A stretch of DNA of 7,632 bases, taken from Rhodoluna sp. GTDB lineage: Bacteria; Actinomycetota; Actinomycetes; Actinomycetales; Microbacteriaceae. How positions within the stretch are numbered: position 1 is the first letter of the stretch; every line of letters starts with the position of its first letter. A program made the position numbers and the translations under genes. The DNA is taken from NCBI GenBank assembly GCA_016462375.1, contig JAEMTJ010000043.1:388-8019 (forward strand), given 5' to 3'. This document shows positions 1-6,155 of the stretch, piece after piece. A model generated the notes under the pieces. The model made no database searches and was not told where the DNA came from. It worked only from the letters and a program-made list of their open reading frames with translations.

Positions 1-241
1 TCAACACCAAAGTTCCAGGATTAGCCAATGTAAGAGTGCCAGAACCAGCAACTATGCGAACAGTTAGTTCGGCATCAGTGAAACCGCTAAGAGCGACAGG
101 GACTACCACAGAAGTGCCGCCAGTCACTGCTTCATTCGGAAGATCTACATCCACATTGCTTGCTGCATGAGCCGCAGAAACTCCACCTAGTGAAACTATT
201 GCAAGAACTACACCAGCAATCAGTAACTTAACTTTGTTCAT
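1..241 (-). CDS. Secreted or surface protein, N-terminal fragment (cut by left window edge)
   Basis: The reading frame opens with ATG at 241 on the minus strand and stays open for 80 codons to the window edge. A Shine-Dalgarno-like GAGAGG lies a few bases upstream of the start. The N-terminus is a clear Sec signal peptide: two lysines within the first five residues, a hydrophobic core at about residues 6-22, and an Ala-His-Ala / Ala cleavage site after residue 26. The visible mature part is rich in Val, Thr, Gly and Ser with alternating hydrophobic residues, as in an Ig-like or other beta-sandwich extracellular domain. I cannot name the family. It is transcribed divergently from the 513 gene and nothing visible links it to the lipid cluster. 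Secretion is well supported; the role is unknown. Confidence 0.8.
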   Translation of the reverse strand, partial: MNKVKLLIAGVVLAIVSLGGVSAAHAASNVDVDLPNEAVTGGTSVVVPVALSGFTDAELTVRIVAGSGTLTLANPGTLVL

Positions 242-512
242 GTACTTACCTCTCATACTCTTTCCTTGTTGGATTATTGTTGACTAAAGAGTGAAGACCG
301 CGCCATCGTTAACCCTAGCCATGAACCTCCGACTGTAATGGCAAGACTGCAGGAATTGAGTCCTAATTGGAGCCAATTTCAGCTTTAGCGGTCCAGTGCC
401 CCTTTGGAAACACGAAAAACGAGTATTCGGGAACGGACTTGGGAAATAACCTTTTTATAAAAATAGGGCTTAATTCGACTAAATACCTTGATTCTGCGAC
501 TAACCTGCAGAT
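242..512. other. Divergent intergenic region, no gene seen
   Basis: These 271 bases separate the minus-strand secreted-protein gene from the plus-strand operon and must hold promoters for both. I see no convincing coding frame and no RNA gene. An AT-rich tract at 451-464 could be part of a promoter for the rightward operon. A TAACCT hexamer at 501-506 ends six bases before the ATG at 513, which would suit a leaderless start, but no good -35 partner is visible for either. An AATAAT on the minus strand (278 to 273) is a possible -10 for the leftward gene. All are weak. The inverted repeat at 365-378 is listed separately. Confidence 0.6.
365..378. repeat. Short inverted repeat, possible operator
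   Basis: AATTGG and CCAATT form two perfect 6-bp arms around a 2-bp centre. It lies about mid-way in the divergent intergenic region, where a dimeric regulator might bind. A similar AATTGAG half lies just upstream. A repeat this short can arise by chance, and no regulator gene is in the window. Confidence 0.3.
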
Positions 513-1169
513 ATGACGAATCTAAATGTGTTTATTTTCTTTCTCATCGGGGGCCTGTCTTTTGCTTTACTGGGTTTCCGATTCGTGTCGGGAAAAACTT
601 ATGCCTTCCGTATGTTTGGCATTGGAATGTCCCTTCTGGCAGTAGCTTTTGCCACCTGGTCAGTAATTGTCCTAACCAACCCTGGAGCTGAAGATCTAAA
701 AATGCTCACCACAATCGGAGTCATTCCGTTTGGTATAGCAAATTTGTTCTTTGTTGCAGCAGGCACATCTGACTTCACTGCATCGACTCGCCGCAACCTA
801 TTGGTTGTGGCAGCCGGTGTTATCGGCGCACTATTTGTTCTGCGAACATTTGTGACACCTTCACAACCTTCATTTAGTGAAAACGGCCTGTTCTACTTCA
901 ATGCAGATCCATTAGCCATTTTGCTTTATGTGGTTGTATTCGCAGGTGCTCTAATGCCGGCAGTGCACGTAGTAACTCTCCACATTGCATCTGTCAGAGA
1001 TGCAATGTTCACACGTTTGTTCTTCAACGTTGTGACACTTTCTGGCGTAGTGCTTATTGTGAGCACTAACGATGACCTGCAAGGCTTGAACGGATATGTA
1101 TTGCTCTTCGGTTTGCTCGGACTAGTGGTTACCCACATCCGTAAAACCCCTGAATTCATCACCCGCTAG
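513..1169 (+). CDS. Seven-TM membrane protein of unknown function
   Basis: This 218-residue protein is almost entirely membrane helices. Likely segments are at about residues 4-25, 33-54, 65-84, 95-113, 133-156, 168-184 and 192-209, joined by short loops, with a basic C-terminal tail (HIRKTPEFITR). I do not recognise the family. Seven helices raise the thought of a rhodopsin, but the last helix has no lysine for retinal. The ATG at 513 is the first start after an in-frame TAA at 501 and has no real Shine-Dalgarno, so it may be leaderless. It is the first gene of the rightward operon: its stop is five bases before the TTG of the prenyltransferase gene. A partner or transport role in the same membrane pathway is possible, but nothing in the sequence proves it. 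Confidence 0.8.
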   Translation: MTNLNVFIFFLIGGLSFALLGFRFVSGKTYAFRMFGIGMSLLAVAFATWSVIVLTNPGAEDLKMLTTIGVIPFGIANLFFVAAGTSDFTASTRRNLLVVAAGVIGALFVLRTFVTPSQPSFSENGLFYFNADPLAILLYVVVFAGALMPAVHVVTLHIASVRDAMFTRLFFNVVTLSGVVLIVSTNDDLQGLNGYVLLFGLLGLVVTHIRKTPEFITR

Positions 1170-1174
1170 TTCTA

Positions 1175-2017
1175 TTGGGCTCAGTAGCTGATTACTTCCG
1201 GGAGCGGTTTCCGCTCCCGGTTGTAATCACTCTTTCAGTTGGAACTGCAATCTGGCTTGTAGCTTCAACCACTGATGAGATGCCAAGTCAAAATAACTAC
1301 GTTATAACTGCCCTTATTACCGTCGCATTCACTGCTTTCCTTTTACGTCAACGAGTAATGGACGAGTTCAAAGATCGCTCTCACGATGATGCGAACTATC
1401 CCAATCGACCTGTTCAACGCGGAGATATCACTCACAGGCAACTAAAACCAATCGGTCTACTTGCCCTCTTAATTGAGGTCTCAGCTGTTACCTCGATTGC
1501 GGTTCTAGCCAATTCATGGCAAAGCCTTCTCGCTTACTTAGCGGTCCTTATCTTTTCTGCTCTTACTGCGTACGAATTCTTTGCTGTTGAATGGCTAAGC
1601 CGTCACTTCACTATCTATTTCCTTAGCCATCAACTTATTTTTGTTTTTTTATATATTTGGGCACTATCTGTTTTTGGTGCTAGCCACTCTCTACAAGTTG
1701 CTCTAAATGGTTTTGCCTTCATGTTGGCTATGGCGGCTCTTGAAGTCATGAGAAAGTTTGAGATCCGCAGGAATTCAGACGGCGAAATTGTCCAAGATAC
1801 CTATCTAGCCGTATGGGGGCGTTCGGTTTCCGTTACTGCCCTGGCTCTCTCATTTGCCCTAGGCGGATCTCTACTAGGTGGCTTCACTTTTCCGCTCAGC
1901 CTTTTTGGACTGTTCGCTGGATTATTGATCGTTGCCGTCAATAAATCAAATAGGGCCGTCCAAGCTTCAACTATCTTGGGATTCTTCACCATTGGCTTGG
2001 TAGCATACTTCTCGTGA
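1175..2017 (+). CDS. UbiA-superfamily prenyltransferase
   Basis: UbiA enzymes are integral membrane proteins that transfer a polyprenyl group from its diphosphate to an acceptor, using two Asp-rich motifs and Mg2+. This 280-residue protein has the first motif as D63-x3-D67-x3-D71 (DEFKDRSHD), followed by P76, R78-P79 and R82-G83. The second motif region is E190-x2-R193-K194, then D208-T-Y210 and WGR at 214-216. About eight hydrophobic helices fit the fold. From memory, the early ERFPL (residues 10-14) and the DEFKD...RPVxRG pattern mark an uncharacterised bacterial UbiA branch rather than MenA, UbiA proper or CyoE. The start is TTG at 1175, with no Shine-Dalgarno, five bases after the upstream stop. 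It is preferred because the next in-frame start (ATG 1280) would lose ERFPL and the first helix. The donor and acceptor are not readable; a glycerol-phosphate-type or polar-lipid acceptor is a guess from context. Confidence 0.85.
   Translation: MGSVADYFRERFPLPVVITLSVGTAIWLVASTTDEMPSQNNYVITALITVAFTAFLLRQRVMDEFKDRSHDDANYPNRPVQRGDITHRQLKPIGLLALLIEVSAVTSIAVLANSWQSLLAYLAVLIFSALTAYEFFAVEWLSRHFTIYFLSHQLIFVFLYIWALSVFGASHSLQVALNGFAFMLAMAALEVMRKFEIRRNSDGEIVQDTYLAVWGRSVSVTALALSFALGGSLLGGFTFPLSLFGLFAGLLIVAVNKSNRAVQASTILGFFTIGLVAYFS
1189..1229 (+). other. Long near-perfect hairpin inside the 5' end of the prenyltransferase gene
   Basis: The inner stem is a perfect 10 bp, CCGGGAGCGG (1198-1207) against CCGCTCCCGG (1211-1220), with a TTT loop. 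After a TT/TT mismatch it continues with 7 bp, TGATTAC (1189-1195) against GTAATCA (1223-1229), giving 17 bp in 41 bases. It is coding (residues 5-19) and starts 14 bases after the proposed TTG start, where it could affect initiation, RNA processing or polarity. There is no T-tract after it, so it is not a normal intrinsic terminator. Confidence 0.6.
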
Positions 2018-4449
2018 GTGCTATAGGGGGAAAAGCGCAGGGTCTTATAAGGCTGCGCGACGAATTTGGTTTGCCGGTACCGGCTTTCCTAGTAGTCCCC
2101 TTCTCGGACGTCATCCTAAACTTCGAAAAAACTCGTTTGGTCTTAGTCAAGGCCATCGAATCATATTTCACTACTGGCAAGGAAGCCCCCCTTACTAAAG
2201 TCATAGAGAAGGTTTTGACAGACCTTGAACTCGATCAAGAAGCATTAGGCAAAGTCAATTCAGAAATCAAACAGAACTCTTGGTCGAAGGTAAGTTTTAG
2301 AACTTCAGCAATTGTTGAAGATGGTCCAGTCGCATCCTTTGCTGGGCAGTATGAATCATTCCTCGATATTGAATACAGTGAAGAAGCTCTAATCGAACAT
2401 GCGCTGGCTTGTTTTGAAAGCATGCTTTCTCTTCGAGTGCTTAGCTATGCACGCGAACGAGGAATTCGAGACTTTGATCTTGGTGGGTCCTTTATCGTTC
2501 AAGAGATGTTTTATGGAAACTCTTCAGGTGTGCTTTTTACCGAAAATGGATCAGGTGCTCTTGCTATTGCCAGCGTTGACTCCTGGCGGAACACTGTTGT
2601 TGAAGGATCAGATTCGAAAGAACATGCAGTTCCTAGAGATCAGCTTGAAAACAAATCAATTTCTAGAAACCTTCGTAAACTCTGCAAGCTCTCTTTAGAG
2701 TTAGAAGCTAAATTGGGTTACCCGCTGGATATCGAATGGGCTATCGCTAATGGTCAAGTCATGTTCCTGCAAATGCGACCGATTACAGTTCGTAACCTTT
2801 CCTATGAATTGGACTGGGACTCAAGCAACATCTCAGAAAACTACCCAGGTGTTACCCTCCCGCTGACCTATTCAGTTATCCGTGAACTCTACGCAGGTGT
2901 ATACATGTCTTTCCTTCGACTTCTTGGAACACCTGAGCACCTGCTGCGTGCCGATGAAGCACAATTTAGAAACATGCTTGGCTACTTAAATGGAAATGTC
3001 TATTACCGAATCACAAATTGGTATGAGCTGCTTAAGTTCTTACCTGGTAGAGCCAACCAACAGTTCTTTGAAGCGATGCTAAATCCAGTAACTAAAAAGG
3101 GTGAAAGAGCAAAGAACCGAAAGTCTATGGATCTCAAATCCATCCTGGCAATACTCAACTTCCTCTGGTTGATAAACCGGTCTGAATCCAAGTCAAAGCA
3201 GTTCAGAGAGATGTTCGCGAAGAAAATTTCTTTCTTCAAGAGCTACCAAGTGGAGTATGTTAACGCTGCTGAATTGTTAGCAGCTTCTAAAAAAGTTAAG
3301 GCTGAACTACTTTCAGACTGGGCAATTCCAATCCTCAATGATGTGAAACTCATGGTCTTCCACGGCATGCTGAAGAAATACTTCTTCAACTCAGAAGATC
3401 AGACTGAGTATTTAGCCTTCCTGCAGGGCCTTACCGATCGGGCCAGCCTAAAGCCATTAGAGCAACTAGCTCAGGTTGGTGGAGTTATAGCTAAAGCCCT
3501 CAACGATGAACAGGTCAAGACCATCGACGATTTGCGAAAGACTTCGAGCTGGTACAAGGTAACTGCAGCCGCAGATGGCTATGTAACAGCCTTTGGATCT
3601 AGAACCCCAGGAGAACTAAAGCTTGAATCTATTCGCCTTACCGACGATCTCTCTGATGTATTAGAGATGGCGCTGAAGGCCCATGAATCAACATTTACCT
3701 CTAACGCAGGCTCCAGAAACAACACAGCAAAGCAAAAACTTGCTTGGCCAAAATCAGTGCCTTTCTACCAACGACCGCTGCTGCGCTGGGTGGCGAATAA
3801 CACTCGTAAAGCAATAGATTGGCGTGAACGCTTCCGCTTTAATAGAGCGCAGACTTTTGATCTATCTAGAACTCTCTATGATGCCGTTGGCAACATCCTT
3901 ACTGCGGAGGGCTTCCTAAAGACGAGCAGAGATATCTATTGGCTTACCGAACAAGAGGTAGACGAGATAGTTAACGCTCATGCCTGGAATTTAGATGCGA
4001 AACCTGTAGTTGCCCAGCGTAAGAAACTCTTTGCATCCTATGACAAAGCCAAAATGGGATTAGGTATCAAAGGTGCTGGAAGCATAGCTGGAGCACATCT
4101 GAACCCAGTGCTATCAACGGATGGCACTGATGGTTTTGCTGGTCGTGGCGTAGCACCCGGAGTGCTAACTGCTAAAGTTGTCGTCTGCACTGAATTTGAT
4201 GCTTCGGTTGATGTAAGAGGAAAGATTCTTGTTGTGCACCACATCGACCCAGGTTGGACACTGTTATTTACTCAGGCAGCAGGAATTGTTGCAGAACGAG
4301 GCAATGCTTTATCCCACGCAGCTATCATCGCCCGTGAAATAGGCATTCCCGCGGTTGTTGCAGCAGTTGGTGCAACCACGATACTTAACACAGGGGATAT
4401 CATCACTATTGACGGAACTTTGGGGAGCATCACACGTGAATCACATTAG
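2014..4449 (+). CDS. ATP-grasp / phosphohistidine phosphotransferase, PEP synthase-like with RPH-type architecture
   Basis: The 811-residue protein begins with a PPDK_N-type ATP-grasp domain (about 1-260): GGKA at 5-8, FRTSA at 95-99, SFAGQ at 108-112, VQEM at 162-165, SGVLFTENGSG at 171-181, DIEWA at 239-243 and MRPIT at 254-258. A central region of about 430 residues follows, including a basic WRERFRFNRAQ stretch from 603. The C-terminus is the swivelling phosphohistidine domain: GRGVAPG at 710-716, DPGW at 745-748 and the catalytic loop NALSHAAIIAREIGIPAVV with His768. The chain ends 43 residues later, so the PEP/pyruvate TIM barrel of true PEP synthase and PPDK is missing. The order matches rifampicin phosphotransferase, where ATP charges the His and the middle domain presents an alcohol acceptor. 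The acceptor here is unknown. The GTG start overlaps the upstream TGA (GTGA, 2014-2017). The N-terminus is short, with only four residues before GGKA against roughly twenty in many relatives. Confidence 0.85.
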   Translation: MSAIGGKAQGLIRLRDEFGLPVPAFLVVPFSDVILNFEKTRLVLVKAIESYFTTGKEAPLTKVIEKVLTDLELDQEALGKVNSEIKQNSWSKVSFRTSAIVEDGPVASFAGQYESFLDIEYSEEALIEHALACFESMLSLRVLSYARERGIRDFDLGGSFIVQEMFYGNSSGVLFTENGSGALAIASVDSWRNTVVEGSDSKEHAVPRDQLENKSISRNLRKLCKLSLELEAKLGYPLDIEWAIANGQVMFLQMRPITVRNLSYELDWDSSNISENYPGVTLPLTYSVIRELYAGVYMSFLRLLGTPEHLLRADEAQFRNMLGYLNGNVYYRITNWYELLKFLPGRANQQFFEAMLNPVTKKGERAKNRKSMDLKSILAILNFLWLINRSESKSKQFREMFAKKISFFKSYQVEYVNAAELLAASKKVKAELLSDWAIPILNDVKLMVFHGMLKKYFFNSEDQTEYLAFLQGLTDRASLKPLEQLAQVGGVIAKALNDEQVKTIDDLRKTSSWYKVTAAADGYVTAFGSRTPGELKLESIRLTDDLSDVLEMALKAHESTFTSNAGSRNNTAKQKLAWPKSVPFYQRPLLRWVANNTRKAIDWRERFRFNRAQTFDLSRTLYDAVGNILTAEGFLKTSRDIYWLTEQEVDEIVNAHAWNLDAKPVVAQRKKLFASYDKAKMGLGIKGAGSIAGAHLNPVLSTDGTDGFAGRGVAPGVLTAKVVVCTEFDASVDVRGKILVVHHIDPGWTLLFTQAAGIVAERGNALSHAAIIAREIGIPAVVAAVGATTILNTGDIITIDGTLGSITRESH
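4422..4427 (+). promoter_or_regulatory. Ribosome binding site fixing the CDP-alcohol transferase start
   Basis: GGGGAG lies eight bases before GTG 4436, inside the end of the upstream gene. It selects GTG 4436 over the in-frame start at 4355, which has no such site and would add 27 residues read from DNA that encodes the conserved His domain of the upstream enzyme. Confidence 0.65.
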
Positions 4450-5038
4450 GGGCATAGCAAAGCAAATTGGTTGGGCTGGACTAGTTACTATTCTGAGCCT
4501 GCTTTCGGCTTGGACTTCAATTTCATTCATACTTTCTGATAATCCAAAACCTGCCATAATCTTTTCTGTTCTAGCCTTCTTGCTAGATTCTCTCGATGGT
4601 TTTGTGGCTAGAAAACTAGGAACCTCTAGCGTCTTCGGAACATACTTTGACAGCATGGTTGATGCCATCAACTACTCGGTGCTAGCAGCACTGGTAACCG
4701 AGCAAGTACTACTGCCAGGTATTGCTGGATACCTAATCGGTTTCCTTATTCTTGTATTTGGAATACTGCGACTAGTTCTTTTCACAGTCAATGGTTTTGC
4801 AAAGGAAGATGACAAGGTTTACTACGTTGGAGTTGTTACACCACACCTCACTCTTGCAACAGCATTGATTTTCTTCCTGAGCCAGGTAGCTGAGATTCCT
4901 GCTTGGTCTATCGCAACAGTACTTGGCATTCTTGCTGTATTACAGCTATCAACTATCAAGACTCGTAAGACCGGTGTCCTGCTGTTCTGGATACCAGTTT
5001 CTATTGCCATAGCTATTGGAGCAGTTGTATGGCTGTAG
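4436..5038 (+). CDS. CDP-alcohol phosphatidyltransferase family membrane enzyme
   Basis: These enzymes displace CMP from a CDP-activated lipid or alcohol with a second alcohol, forming a phosphodiester such as a phospholipid head group. The complete signature D-x2-DG-x2-AR-x8-G-x3-D-x3-D is present from D51 to D76 (D51, D54-G55, A58-R59, G68, D72, D76), all in the right spacing. The rest is hydrophobic, consistent with about six membrane helices, and 200 residues is a normal length. FDSMVDAINY after the motif looks more like phosphatidylserine synthase relatives than PgsA, but the alcohol cannot be assigned. The GTG start at 4436 is chosen from its Shine-Dalgarno, which gives a 14-nt overlap with the upstream gene. 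The neighbouring CarS-like and kinase-like genes suggest that its CDP-lipid substrate may be made locally and may not be ordinary CDP-diacylglycerol. Confidence 0.88.
   Translation: MNHIRGIAKQIGWAGLVTILSLLSAWTSISFILSDNPKPAIIFSVLAFLLDSLDGFVARKLGTSSVFGTYFDSMVDAINYSVLAALVTEQVLLPGIAGYLIGFLILVFGILRLVLFTVNGFAKEDDKVYYVGVVTPHLTLATALIFFLSQVAEIPAWSIATVLGILAVLQLSTIKTRKTGVLLFWIPVSIAIAIGAVVWL
5018..5021 (+). promoter_or_regulatory. Ribosome binding site of the GNAT-like gene
   Basis: GGAG sits seven bases before ATG 5029, within the last codons of the CDP-alcohol transferase gene. It supports the 10-nt overlapping start. Confidence 0.55.
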
Positions 5039-5535
5039 TAGCAACACCAGTTCTAGAAGGTGCAATTGAGAATATTCTTGAAGAGATCCATACCACTGTC
5101 TTGGCTGAAAACAGCTTGACTCCAAGATCAGTTGAGAGCTTACGAGCGGCAGCGCAAGCTGGCGATCTAGTAATACTGAAGAACGATAACCAACTTGTTG
5201 GCTGGGGAATTCGGGAAGAGCTGAGACCAGGACTGAAGGAAGTTGGCTTGATGTTTATCAAGCCAAAATTCCGCTCTGCAGCTTCATTCATTCTCTTAGC
5301 CAGAGAGCTAGCCAATGTCTCAGATGGGCTCATTCTGGCTACCTACGATGCTGCCTTGATCAGACAAGCAGTAATTGAATTTGGCTTCAGAGAAGCATCA
5401 CTTATGCAAGTCATAATCGCCTCTAGAGGGCGCTTTGTTACTAAGCGGTTGAACAGTTCAAGTCGAGCTGCGGTTGCTCAGCACACCAAGACTGCAAAGC
5501 CTCTTTTTGCTATTAGACACAGAGTGAACTCATGA
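5029..5535 (+). CDS. GNAT-like protein, degenerate acetyl-CoA motif
   Basis: This is a 168-residue soluble protein. Residues 45-62 (GDLVILKNDNQLVGWGIR), the strand at 71-77 (EVGLMFI) with KPKFR after it, a helix at about 84-95, a strand near LILATYD and the C-terminal IEFGFREASL resemble the strand-helix order of GNAT acyltransferases. The usual (R/Q)-x-x-G-x-(G/A) acyl-CoA loop is not clear: the equivalent stretch reads KFRSAAS. The protein may therefore bind something else or be non-catalytic. The basic tail (about 130-168) is rich in Arg, Lys and Ser and ends without a membrane helix. The ATG at 5029 overlaps the upstream gene by 10 nt, and its stop overlaps the next start as ATGA, so it is made together with the lipid enzymes. 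A role modifying the head group or regulating the pathway is speculative. Confidence 0.6.
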   Translation: MAVVATPVLEGAIENILEEIHTTVLAENSLTPRSVESLRAAAQAGDLVILKNDNQLVGWGIREELRPGLKEVGLMFIKPKFRSAASFILLARELANVSDGLILATYDAALIRQAVIEFGFREASLMQVIIASRGRFVTKRLNSSSRAAVAQHTKTAKPLFAIRHRVNS

Positions 5536-6155
5536 CTGATTTTCTAATCGCGTTAGGTATTTCTTTGATTTTCTGTGCCAGCTTCGCCGGTATTGAATTA
5601 ATCAAACGCAACTTTGGAGTCTCTCCTGAAATAATGCGTCGCTTTGCCCACATGGTTTCAGGTTGCGTTGTAATCCTTGAATACATCTATCTACCTCCAA
5701 TTTGGGTTGTGTTACTGATAATCGGTGGCGGAATACTTTTCTACATCTCCAGCAGGTTGAATCTGCTCACTTCGGTGAATGACGTTGAGCGCCAAACCTA
5801 TGGTCAATATGTATTGAGTCTTGGTTATCTCTGCACATACATAGTCTCTGTCTCTAACCCAAGAGTTTTCATTCCAGCGATACTCATAATTACCTTCGCC
5901 GATTCACTGGCTGGTTTAGTAGGCACTTTGCTGAAATCAAAGATCAGAACCTGGGCCGGTAGCATCACTTTCTTCCTAGTAGCTCTTGGAATACTCATTG
6001 GCTATGGCGATGGACTTACCTACCCGTGGCAGGGAATGTATTTCTTTGCTCCTGCTATTGCTCTAGGACTTACGGTTCTTGAAAGAAAGACCCCTCTAGG
6101 TTTTGACAATCTGACAGTCCCGGTCGCAGCAGCTTTATTCTTACTTAACTTTTAG
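5532..6155 (+). CDS. Phytol/dolichol kinase-family membrane protein (CTP-dependent prenyl alcohol kinase-like)
   Basis: Members of this family phosphorylate membrane-embedded prenyl alcohols with CTP (dolichol kinase, phytol kinase VTE5, phytyl-phosphate kinase VTE6). This 207-residue protein has about seven helices and the family landmarks: RRFAHMVSG at 36-44, YGQYVLSLG in the middle, ADSLAGLVG at 123-131 (nucleotide-binding region), TWAGS at 140-144, and E184 followed by PLGFDNLTVP at 188-197. These fit the phytol-kinase branch well and are distinct from the CdsA C-terminal signature. The ATG overlaps the previous stop as ATGA (5532-5535). It is the last gene of the rightward cluster, and its final 15 nt overlap the end of the convergent CarS-like gene. 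The true substrate could be a prenyl alcohol, a diacylglycerol-like lipid or a prenyl monophosphate. Confidence 0.8.
   Translation: MTDFLIALGISLIFCASFAGIELIKRNFGVSPEIMRRFAHMVSGCVVILEYIYLPPIWVVLLIIGGGILFYISSRLNLLTSVNDVERQTYGQYVLSLGYLCTYIVSVSNPRVFIPAILIITFADSLAGLVGTLLKSKIRTWAGSITFFLVALGILIGYGDGLTYPWQGMYFFAPAIALGLTVLERKTPLGFDNLTVPVAAALFLLNF

Noticed and set aside
488..691. Plus-strand 67-codon frame
   Set aside because: It overlaps the 7-TM gene in another frame, has Cys-rich random-looking composition and no ribosome site.
513..1169. Seven helices suggesting an actinorhodopsin or other microbial rhodopsin
   Set aside because: The last helix (about 192-209) has no lysine for the retinal Schiff base, and no proton-pump aspartate motif is seen in the third helix.
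1189..1229. Intrinsic terminator between the 7-TM gene and the prenyltransferase gene
   Set aside because: No T-tract follows the stem, and it lies inside the coding sequence including the conserved ERFPL.
1636..1665. T-rich TTTTTTTATATATTT stretch as an internal promoter or terminator
   Set aside because: It encodes a Phe/Leu/Ile-rich membrane helix of the prenyltransferase; no hairpin precedes it and no gene starts after it.
2014..4449. Canonical PEP synthase (PpsA) or pyruvate phosphate dikinase
   Set aside because: The C-terminal PEP/pyruvate-binding barrel is missing: the protein ends 43 residues after the phosphohistidine.
4355..5038. Longer 227-residue form of the CDP-alcohol transferase starting at 4355
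   Set aside because: The extra 27 residues lie on DNA coding for the conserved His domain of the upstream enzyme, have no ribosome site and do not look like a membrane-protein N-terminus. GTG 4436 has GGGGAG at the right distance.
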